Shown in pieces: positions 51,150-57,981 of a stretch of 64,000 bases of DNA. Source of the stretch: RYN-230 sp963793825 (lineage in GTDB: Bacteria > Actinomycetota > Actinomycetes > Streptosporangiales > Streptosporangiaceae); NCBI GenBank assembly GCA_963793825.1, contig CAWCBE010000002.1, forward strand, positions 1-64,000, given 5' to 3'. The translations under genes were made by a program, and so were the position numbers. Within the stretch, counting starts at the first letter, position 1; every line of letters begins with the position of its first letter. Below the pieces are notes generated by a model, which ran no database searches, was not told the DNA's origin, and saw nothing but the letters and a program-made list of their open reading frames with translations.

Positions 51150-51851
51150 TCAGTACCAGCCCGCCTGCAGCTCGTGCTGCCAGGCCCGCCACGGGGTGAG
51201 GTAGCGGGCCCGGATGTAGCCCATGCCCCAGAGGATCTGGGTACGGGCACTGGAGCGCCAGTCGGGTCCCGCCGTGGCCATCTTGCTGCCGGGCACGGCC
51301 TGCGGGATGCCGTAGGCGCCCGAGGCCGGGTTACAGGCGTACCGGTTCCAGCCGCTCTCCCGCATCCACAGCAGGTTGAGGTAGCGGAACTGCCATGGCC
51401 CCCAGTGGAACCCCGGCAGCATCGACCAGGCGATCTGCCATGGTGAGCGGTGGAAGCGCAGGCCGTGCGGCGCGGAGCGGGGCCGGCGGTGATGAGGATG
51501 CCACCGCGAGCGCGGCCGGGACCGGTGCCGCCCCGGCCGGTGCCTGCCCGGGTGGTGATGACCGGGCCCGTGCCGGGTGGCAGGCGCCCGGCCATGCCCG
51601 GGGCCGGGCCGCTTGGCCGTGGTCCCGTAGGCCGCCAGGGCCGCGGTCGGGGAGCCGCTGGCCGGGGCGCTGGGGCCGGTACCATCCGCCGGGGCGGCGG
51701 CCAGGCCGGCCCCCCTGGCGCCGTGCGGCCTGGTGCCGTGCGGGGCGGCGGCCGCCCCGGCCCCGGCGAAGGCGGCCACGGCGATGGCTGTCCCGCCCAG
51801 CACCAGGGCAATTCTTCCGCTCCGGCGGTAAAAGGGTTTCTTCAGTGACAA
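51150..51851 (-). CDS. Exported lytic-transglycosylase-like protein
   Basis: 233 residues from TTG 51851 (LSLKKPFYRRSGRIALVLGG), with AAGG eight bases upstream. A basic N-terminus and hydrophobic stretch (about 14-34) form a signal peptide. The middle (about 70-150) is an unusual His/Arg/Pro/Gly-rich segment. The C-terminal domain of about 80 residues has the catalytic Glu in LLWMRESGWNRYACNPASGA, then YGIPQAVPGSKMATAG and ILWGMGYIRARYLTPWRAWQ. Short transglycosylase domains like this act on peptidoglycan in actinobacterial growth and resuscitation. Long 5' region but no recognised riboswitch. Confidence 0.87.
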   Translation of the reverse strand: MSLKKPFYRRSGRIALVLGGTAIAVAAFAGAGAAAAPHGTRPHGARGAGLAAAPADGTGPSAPASGSPTAALAAYGTTAKRPGPGHGRAPATRHGPGHHHPGRHRPGRHRSRPRSRWHPHHRRPRSAPHGLRFHRSPWQIAWSMLPGFHWGPWQFRYLNLLWMRESGWNRYACNPASGAYGIPQAVPGSKMATAGPDWRSSARTQILWGMGYIRARYLTPWRAWQHELQAGWY

Positions 51852-52364
51852 AGGGAACCTTCGGTGGGGCGCGTCAGGCGCGCTCGGTTTTCGCCCTTGG
51901 GCGCAGGCCAGCCACCTGAGAAGAAAGGATGGCGGCCGCGGCGGCGGGATGTGACGCGGGGTCAGGGCGTCGGCGTCGCCATCGGCGACCATCGCGCACG
52001 CGGGCGCTGGAATTACCTCGCTAAGCGGCCTGGGCAGCCAGTGCCTGGCCGCATGAAGAGATCGCTAGGACCAGGGCCAGACGGGCCCGGCCAGCCTGCT
52101 CGTGAATATAGCGGTCACCCCCCAGTGCGCATATTCACCTGCCCAGGGCCCACCGCGGGACAAAAGCGTTGCATACTGCCAGCGGACTGCCCAAGCATTC
52201 CGATATTTATGAGTAGCCATTTCTGCGTGCGATAAACATAGACGACTTCTGCGCGGCACGTCAGCCGATAGGAAACCGCCCGCGGGGTAATACGATTTAC
52301 CCGGCTTTGCGGCACGGCGGCCGGGCAGGCCGCGGCCGGGGGAGGGGCAGGGTAGGGTCGGAGC
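51852..52364. other. Intergenic region, about 510 bp
   Basis: Between the divergent transglycosylase and mug genes. Bases 52195-52300 are AT-rich; GGGTAA (52285-52290) and TTACCC (52297-52302) form an inverted repeat, and TAGGGT (52353-52358) is a -10-like box for mug. I looked for a c-di-AMP (ydaO-type) leader before the transglycosylase and did not find its conserved blocks. Confidence 0.5.
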
Positions 52365-52385
52365 GTGCCCGGGGCCCGCCCATGA
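52365..52385 (+). CDS. Possible six-codon leaderless upstream ORF of mug
   Basis: TAGGGT (52353-52358) is followed after six bases by GTG 52365, the spacing of a leaderless start. The frame gives six codons (MPGARP) and stops at TGA 52383-52385, which overlaps the mug start as ATGA. Translation of this mini-ORF would deliver ribosomes to the mug ATG. Inferred from spacing only. Confidence 0.35.
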   Translation: MPGARP

Positions 52386-52942
52386 CCGCCGCCTCCGGCC
52401 GGGGACGGCCCTCCCCGGCCGACCTGGAGGCCGCCCGGCGGGGCGTGCTTCCTGACGTCACCGGCCCCGGGCTGCGGGTCCTGTTCGCCGGCATCAATCC
52501 GGGGCTGTACTCAGCCGCCACCGGCTACCATTTCGCCCGGCCGGGTAACCGATTCTGGCCCGCCCTGCATCAGTCTGGGTTTACGCCCCGCCTGTTCCGG
52601 CCGGAGGAGCAGGACCAGCTGCCCGCCCTGGGCCTGGGGATCACCAACCTGGCGGCCCGGCCGACGGCCCGGGCCGCGGAGCTGAGCAGCGCGGAGCTGC
52701 GGGCCGGCGGCGCCCTGCTGGAGGCCAAGCTGGCCCGGCTGGCCCCGCGGTGGCTCGCGGTCGTCGGGGTCACCGCCTACCGGACCGCGTTCGGCCGCCC
52801 GGGCGCGGTGGTCGGCCCGCAGGACGCCGTGATCGGGTCGGCCCGGGTCTGGGTGCTGCCCAACCCAAGCGGGCTCAATGCACATTGGAGTGCCACGTCG
52901 CTGGCCGGGGAGTTCGGCCGGCTGCGGGCCGCGGCTGGCTGA
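52382..52942 (+). CDS. mug: Mug-type G/U mismatch-specific DNA glycosylase
   Basis: 186 residues from ATG 52382. Uracil-DNA glycosylase superfamily signatures: LRVLFAGINPGLYSAATGYH (motif A, with Asn for catalysis in GINPG), FARPGNRFWPALHQSGFTPR, LGLGITNLAARPTARAAELS and the motif B region VWVLPNPSGLNAHWS. It removes uracil or ethenocytosine opposite guanine in base-excision repair. Length normal. Start overlaps a possible mini-ORF. Confidence 0.93.
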   Translation: MTAASGRGRPSPADLEAARRGVLPDVTGPGLRVLFAGINPGLYSAATGYHFARPGNRFWPALHQSGFTPRLFRPEEQDQLPALGLGITNLAARPTARAAELSSAELRAGGALLEAKLARLAPRWLAVVGVTAYRTAFGRPGAVVGPQDAVIGSARVWVLPNPSGLNAHWSATSLAGEFGRLRAAAG

Positions 52943-53005
52943 CCGGGTGCGCTACTGGCAGACTGGCACGGCGCGCTGACCACGCCGCGGACCCGGGAGG
53001 CACTC

Positions 53006-53275
53006 ATGACGATAAGGCCTGATTTCGGTCCCGAGTACGGCGAAGACGAGCGGCGCGACCAGGGAGCCCTGCCCCCGGAGCCGGAGGACCCGGCGAAACG
53101 CGAGATCACCGACCGGGAGATCGAGGAGCAGGAGATCGAGCATTTCGACCCGGAGGACAACGAGGCGCACGCCCCGGGCACCGTGTGCGAGCGGTGCGGG
53201 ACGGTGATCACCGCCGGCCAGGACGTGCGGCGGCGGCTGGACGGGCAGTGGGTACATGAGGAGTGCCCCAGCTAG
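53006..53275 (+). CDS. Small acidic zinc-ribbon-like protein
   Basis: 89 residues; GGGAGG about seven bases before ATG 53006. The N-terminal 55 residues are highly charged (REITDREIEEQEIEHFDPED). The C-terminal part has CERCGTVITAGQDVRRRLDG then QWVHEECPS, giving C-x2-C and H-x2-C spacing that could bind one zinc. No family name recognised. Probably cytosolic; function unknown. Confidence 0.7.
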   Translation: MTIRPDFGPEYGEDERRDQGALPPEPEDPAKREITDREIEEQEIEHFDPEDNEAHAPGTVCERCGTVITAGQDVRRRLDGQWVHEECPS

Positions 53276-53358
53276 CGGGGCGGCGCTAGCCCGGGCGGTA
53301 CTCGCCGGGGCCACGCCGGGCGGCCGTGCCGGCCGGGACCGGGCCGGCCGCGGAGCGC

Positions 53359-53916
53359 TTATGAGGTGGTGCCGGGCTCCGGGCCGCGCAGGTTCCATCC
53401 CGGGGTATTGACCCGCACCGAGACCGAGTGCGGATCGGGCTCGGTGCCGCAGGTGCGGCAGATCAGCCCCGGCTCCAGGTCATGGCCGTCGTGCCGCAGT
53501 GTCACCGGCGGCTCGCCGGACACCCAGCGGTCGCCCCAGGCCAGCAGGGCCCGGAGCACCGGGATCAGCTCACGGCCGGCCCTGGTCAGGTGGTAGCCCG
53601 CCCGCCGTGGCGACTCCTGGTAGACCCGCTGCTCCAGGATTCCCGCGGATACCAGGCGGTTCAGCCGTGCTGCCAGCCGGTCCCGCGGTGCACCGGTGTT
53701 CCGCGCGATCTCGTTGAACCGGTGGTTCCCGATGGAGATCTCCCGGATCGCGAGCAACGTCCATTTCTCCCCGATCAGGTCGAGCGCGCGGGCGATCGAG
53801 CACGGGCGGCCGGGCAGGGCCGCGGCGGCCAGCCGTCCTGGCCCTCCCGGCGGCTCCGCGGCCAGGGGGCCCTCGCCCGTCGCGGTGCTCAGCCCCGGTC
53901 CGATGGTCCCGTCCAT
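53359..53916 (-). CDS. HxlR family transcriptional regulator
   Basis: 185 residues. Winged-helix HxlR domain at about 38-130: RPCSIARALDLIGEKWTLLA, IREISIGNHRFNEIARNTGA, LAARLNRLVSAGILEQRVYQ and RAGYHLTRAGRELIPVLRAL. The C-terminal piece CRTCGTEPDPHSVSVR has a Cys pair, possibly redox- or metal-sensitive. Divergent from the MFS exporter gene, which it probably controls. The annotated start 53916 has GGAGG almost touching the ATG; a later start is possible. Confidence 0.9.
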   Translation of the reverse strand: MDGTIGPGLSTATGEGPLAAEPPGGPGRLAAAALPGRPCSIARALDLIGEKWTLLAIREISIGNHRFNEIARNTGAPRDRLAARLNRLVSAGILEQRVYQESPRRAGYHLTRAGRELIPVLRALLAWGDRWVSGEPPVTLRHDGHDLEPGLICRTCGTEPDPHSVSVRVNTPGWNLRGPEPGTTS

Positions 53917-53961
53917 CCTCCAAGGTTGCCATATCGGACCGGCAGCCGCTACCGTCTGAGC

Positions 53962-55476
53962 ATGTCGGTTGGAATTTCAAACCAATCCAGCTCCGGGTCA
54001 CGCCGCGTGTTCGCGGTGGTGGTGGCGGCCATCTTCATGTCGAACCTGGACCTGTTCATCGTGAACGTGGCGCTGCCCAGCATCGGCCGGGACTTCGGCG
54101 GCAGCTCGCTGGCCGGGCTGTCCTGGGTGCTGAACGCGTACGCCATCGTGTTCGGCGCCCTGCTCGTCCCGGCCGGGCGGCTCGGTGACCGGACCGGGCA
54201 GCGGCGGGTGTTCCTGGCCGGGATCGCCATCTTCACCGCCGCGTCGGCGGCCTGTGCGGCCGCCCCCGGGCTGCTGGTCCTGGTCGCGGCGCGGGTACTG
54301 CAGGCCGCCGGGGCGGCGGCGCTGATCCCCACCTCGCTGGCCCTGCTGCTGGCCGCCACCCCCGGGCCGCAGCGAAGCGGGCGGGTCCGGGCCTGGGCCG
54401 CGGTCGGCGGGCTTTCAGCCGCCCTCGGCCCGGTGGCCGGCGGGCTGCTGGTCCAGGCCGACTGGCGCTGGGTCTTCCTGGTCAACCTGCCGGTCGGGGT
54501 GGCCGCCCTGGTGGCCGGGGCGCGCGTGCTGCCGCACCCGCCGCCCCGGCCGGCCGAGCCGCTGCCCGACCTGGCCGGCGTCCTGCTGCTCACCGCCGCC
54601 GTCGGCGGCCTGACCGGAGGCCTGGTCGAGGGCCCGGCCCGCGGCTGGTCCTCCGCCTGGGTGATCGCCCTGCTCACCGGGTCCGCCCTGGCGCTGGCCT
54701 GGTTCCTGTGGCGCTGCGCGCACCATGAGCGGCCCCTGGTGGAGCTGTCCCTGCTGCGCATCCCGGTGTTCCGCTCGGCCAGCGCCGCGGTCTTCGTGTT
54801 CGGCATCGGGTTCGCCGCCATGCTGCTGTCCAACGTGCTGTGGTGCCAGGCCGTGTGGCATTACTCGGCGCTGCGCACCGGGCTGGCCATCGCGCCCGGG
54901 CCGGCTATGGTCCCGGCCCTCGCGCTGGGCGCCGGGCCGCTGGCCCGCCGGGTCGGCCCGGGCCCGGTGGCCGCGGCCGGGAACCTGCTGTTCGCCGCGG
55001 GCCTGCTGTGGCGGTTCGGGACAGCGGGCGTCACGCCGGATTATGCGGCCGACATGCTGCCCAGCATGCTGCTCACCGGCATGGGGGTGGGCCTGACCCT
55101 GCCCACGCTGATGAGCGCGGGCACCACCACGCTGCCGCCCGCCCGGTTCGGCACCGGCTCGGCCCTGGTCAACATGGCCCGCCAGGTGGCGGCGGCGCTG
55201 GGAGTGGCGCTGTTCGTTACGGTGCTCGGCGTCCCGGCCGGGCCGGCCGAGGCGGTGACCGCGTTCCGCCACGTCTGGCTGGGTGCCGCGGTCCTGAGCG
55301 TGCTGGCCGCGGTCGCCGCGCTGTTCGTCCGCCGCCCGGTCCAGGAGGCCGCTGGCGTCCCGGCCCCTGATCCCGGGCAGCCCGTTAGCGCGGCGTTAAA
55401 GCTGCCTCCGGCGGCGTTAAAGGCGCGTGAAGATCGGCCGCGCCGGCGCTGGCCGGGGATGCACTGGGCGGGATGA
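53962..55476 (+). CDS. MFS transporter, DHA2-like drug exporter
   Basis: 504 residues from ATG 53962 (TACCGT six bases upstream, leaderless-like). About 14 helices; motif LSWVLNAYAIVFGALLVPAG then RLGDRTGQRRVF (MFS motif A) and AAVGGLSAALGPVAGGLLVQ (motif C of antiporters), with WRWVFLVNLPVG. Export of a toxic compound by proton antiport is expected. It is divergent from an HxlR regulator and overlaps the following KdpD-like gene by ATGA at 55473-55476. An AT-rich near-palindrome lies inside codons 2-8. Confidence 0.93.
   Translation: MSVGISNQSSSGSRRVFAVVVAAIFMSNLDLFIVNVALPSIGRDFGGSSLAGLSWVLNAYAIVFGALLVPAGRLGDRTGQRRVFLAGIAIFTAASAACAAAPGLLVLVAARVLQAAGAAALIPTSLALLLAATPGPQRSGRVRAWAAVGGLSAALGPVAGGLLVQADWRWVFLVNLPVGVAALVAGARVLPHPPPRPAEPLPDLAGVLLLTAAVGGLTGGLVEGPARGWSSAWVIALLTGSALALAWFLWRCAHHERPLVELSLLRIPVFRSASAAVFVFGIGFAAMLLSNVLWCQAVWHYSALRTGLAIAPGPAMVPALALGAGPLARRVGPGPVAAAGNLLFAAGLLWRFGTAGVTPDYAADMLPSMLLTGMGVGLTLPTLMSAGTTTLPPARFGTGSALVNMARQVAAALGVALFVTVLGVPAGPAEAVTAFRHVWLGAAVLSVLAAVAALFVRRPVQEAAGVPAPDPGQPVSAALKLPPAALKAREDRPRRRWPGMHWAG
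53967..53983. promoter_or_regulatory. Near-palindrome inside the first codons of the MFS gene
   Basis: GGTTGGAATTTCAAACC matches its own reverse complement at 14 of 17 positions. It covers MFS codons 2-8, which use low-GC codons (GGA ATT TCA AAC) rare elsewhere in the window. If the mRNA is leaderless the site is at +6 to +22, suitable for HxlR repression. Confidence 0.5.
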
Positions 55477-57263
55477 ACCGGAGCCGCGCCCGTACCGGGC
55501 TGGCGGCGCACATTGCGCTGCCGGCCGGGTTCACCGCGTTCCTGGTGATTGGCGCAGTGGCCGCGGGCCTGGGCGGCCAGCTGCCCGGCACCGGGGTGCT
55601 CATCCTCGCGGGCATCGTGGTCGTCGTGCTGAGCGCCGCCGCGGAGCCGCTGGCCGGGCCGGCGCTGGGCCTGATCGGCTGGCTGACCGTGGCAGGCTTC
55701 TCCCGGCCGCCCTACGCGCAGCTCCGGATGTCCGGGCCGGACGCCCTGCGGGACGCGGTGACCATGACCGGCTGCGTGCTGCTGGGCTTGGTGACCGGCC
55801 TGATAGTGCGCGAACTGGCCCGGTCGTCCAGACTGGGGAGCGTGGACCCGCGCGGTGGCCAGCGATTCGCCGGCCTCAAGGGCCGGCGGCAGGCGGCCGG
55901 GGTGCTGCTCGCCGCTGGCCTGCCCCTGCTGACCGTCCTCCTCGCGGCCGAGCGGCCGCACCTGGACCTGTCCGACGACCTGCTCGCTTATCTGGTCGCC
56001 GTGGTGGCCGTCGCCGTCGTCGGCGGGTTCTGGCCGGCCGTGCTGGCCGCCGTTATGGCCAGCCTGCTGCTGAACTGGTATTTCACCAAGCCGCTGCACA
56101 CCCTGACCATCGCCGAGCCGCGCAACGCCCTGGCCCTGCTGCTGTTCGTCACGGTGGCGGTCACGGTGAGCAGCGTGGTCCACCTGGCCGCCCGCCGCCA
56201 GGTGCAGGCCGCCCGGAGCGCGGCTGAGGCGGCGTCACTCCTGGAACTGGCGCAGACCGTGCTCGGCGGCGCGGACACGCCGGCCGCCGTCCTGGACCAT
56301 CTCACCGGCACCTGCGGCGGCCGGGCCGAGCTGGCCGAGCGGATCCGCGGCCAGTGGGTGAGCGTCGCGGTCAGCGGCAGCGCCGCGCCCGGCGCCCCCG
56401 TCACCCGGGTGCCGGCCAGCGAGACGGTGGCCCTGACCATCGCGGGCCAGCCGGCGCCGGTCAGCCGGCGGCTGCTGGACGGCTTCGCCGCCCAGGCCGG
56501 GGCGGCCCTGGACCGGGACCGGCTGCGCACCCAGGCCGCCCAGGCCGAGGCCCTGGCCGAGGGGAACCGGATGCGGACCGCGCTGCTCGCCGCGGTCAGC
56601 CACGACCTGCGGACGCCGCTGGCCTCGATCAAGGCCAGCGTGAGCACGCTGCGGCAGACGGACGTGGCGTGGACCCCGGACGATGAGGCCGCCCTGCTGG
56701 CCACCATCGAGGACGCCGCGGACCGGCTCGACGCGCTGATCGGCAACCTGCTCGACATGAGCCGGCTGGCCACCGGCTCGCTGGCACCGTTCCTGCAGCC
56801 CACGTCGGTCGAGGAGGTGGCCCCGGCGGCGCTGCTGGGGCTGGCCCCGGCGAGCAGCATCCGGATGGCGGTGCCCGATGGCCTCCCGCTCGTGCGCACC
56901 GACCCGGTGCTGCTGGAACGGGTGCTGGCCAACCTGTTCTCCAACGCGCTGGCCCATTCCCCGGCCGGGCAGCCGCCTGTGCTGCGAGCGGCCCGCCACG
57001 GTGACCAGGTGCTGATCGAGGTGTGCGACCATGGCCCGGGCGTCCCAGATGGGTTCAAGGCGCGGATGTTCGAGCCGTTCGAACGGCTCGGCGAGCGTGG
57101 CTCGGGGACCGGTGTCGGGCTCGGCCTGGCGGTGGCCAGGGGCTTCCTGGAGGTGATGGGCGGCACGGTGCTGGCCGCCGACACGCCGGGTGGCGGGCTG
57201 ACCGTGCAGGTGGGCCTGCCCGTGGCGGCCGCCCCGGCCGCATCGACCGCCGCGGCCGACTAG
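55473..57263 (+). CDS. KdpD-like sensor histidine kinase lacking the N-terminal KdpD domain
   Basis: 596 residues, start overlapping the MFS stop. An N-terminal membrane region (about 12-115) is followed by a second set of helices of the KdpD DUF4118 type (VGGFWPAVLAAVMASLLLNW, YFTKPLHTLTIAEP). A GAF-like region comes next, then HisKA with the phospho-acceptor His377 in AAVSHDLRTPLASIKASVST. The HATPase has RVLANLFSNALAHSP (N box), CDHGPGVPDG (G1) and GTGVGLGLAVARGF (G2). The large N-terminal KdpD/USP region of classic KdpD is absent. With the next gene it forms a two-component system; no kdpFABC genes are in the window. Confidence 0.9.
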   Translation: MNRSRARTGLAAHIALPAGFTAFLVIGAVAAGLGGQLPGTGVLILAGIVVVVLSAAAEPLAGPALGLIGWLTVAGFSRPPYAQLRMSGPDALRDAVTMTGCVLLGLVTGLIVRELARSSRLGSVDPRGGQRFAGLKGRRQAAGVLLAAGLPLLTVLLAAERPHLDLSDDLLAYLVAVVAVAVVGGFWPAVLAAVMASLLLNWYFTKPLHTLTIAEPRNALALLLFVTVAVTVSSVVHLAARRQVQAARSAAEAASLLELAQTVLGGADTPAAVLDHLTGTCGGRAELAERIRGQWVSVAVSGSAAPGAPVTRVPASETVALTIAGQPAPVSRRLLDGFAAQAGAALDRDRLRTQAAQAEALAEGNRMRTALLAAVSHDLRTPLASIKASVSTLRQTDVAWTPDDEAALLATIEDAADRLDALIGNLLDMSRLATGSLAPFLQPTSVEEVAPAALLGLAPASSIRMAVPDGLPLVRTDPVLLERVLANLFSNALAHSPAGQPPVLRAARHGDQVLIEVCDHGPGVPDGFKARMFEPFERLGERGSGTGVGLGLAVARGFLEVMGGTVLAADTPGGGLTVQVGLPVAAAPAASTAAAD

Positions 57264-57282
57264 TGGCCGGGATCACCAGCCA

Positions 57283-57957
57283 GTGACCAGGATCCTGGTG
57301 GTCGATGACGAGGAAGCCATCCTGCGCGCCCTGCGGATCAACCTGACCGCCCGCCAGTACGAGGTCAGGACGGCCGCGGATGGCGCCTCGGGACTGGCCG
57401 CCATGGCCCGGGACCGCCCCGACGTGCTCATCCTGGACCTGGGCCTGCCCGACATGGACGGCACCGACGTGATCAGGGGCGTCCGCGGCTGGACGTCCAC
57501 GCCCATCATCGTGCTGTCCGCCGCGGGGCAGGAGAGCCAGAAGGTGGCCGCGCTGGACGCCGGCGCCGACGACTACGTGACCAAGCCCTTCGGGATGAAC
57601 GAGCTGCTGGCCCGGCTGCGGGCGGCGGTCCGGAGGGCCGTGCCCGCCCCGGATGAGCCGGTCCTGGCCACCCAGGACTTCACCGTGGACCTGGCGGCCA
57701 AGCGAGTTATCCGGGGCGGCGCCGACGTCCGGCTGACCCCCACCGAATGGCAGTTGCTCGAAGTGCTGGTGCGCAACTCCGGGCGGCTGGTCACCCAGCG
57801 CCAGCTACTGCGCGAGGTGTGGGGACCGCAGTACGAGACCGAGGGCAACTACCTGCGGGTCTATGTCGCGCACCTGCGCCGCAAGCTCGAGCCGGACCCC
57901 GCGCAGCCTCGTTACCTGCGCACCGAGCCGGGCATGGGGTACCGCTTCCAGCCCTGA
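57283..57957 (+). CDS. OmpR/KdpE-like response regulator
   Basis: 224 residues from GTG 57283, 19 bases after the kinase stop. Receiver domain: acidic pair in VVDDEEAI, phospho-acceptor Asp52 in VLILDLGLPDMDG, Ser/Thr switch in VLSAAG, Lys in YVTKPFG. The C-terminal winged helix has LTPTEWQLLEVLVRNSGRLV, LREVWGP, YLRVYVAHLRRKLEPDP and GMGYRFQP, typical of KdpE. Partner of the adjacent KdpD-like kinase. A potassium-transport target is plausible given the convergent KimA-like gene. Confidence 0.94.
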   Translation: MTRILVVDDEEAILRALRINLTARQYEVRTAADGASGLAAMARDRPDVLILDLGLPDMDGTDVIRGVRGWTSTPIIVLSAAGQESQKVAALDAGADDYVTKPFGMNELLARLRAAVRRAVPAPDEPVLATQDFTVDLAAKRVIRGGADVRLTPTEWQLLEVLVRNSGRLVTQRQLLREVWGPQYETEGNYLRVYVAHLRRKLEPDPAQPRYLRTEPGMGYRFQP

Positions 57958-57981
57958 CCGGCCGGCCCCGGCCCCGGCGGC

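Noticed and set aside
51852..52364. c-di-AMP (ydaO-type) riboswitch before the lytic transglycosylase
   Set aside because: Expected from other actinobacteria, but the conserved leader blocks were not found on the minus strand.
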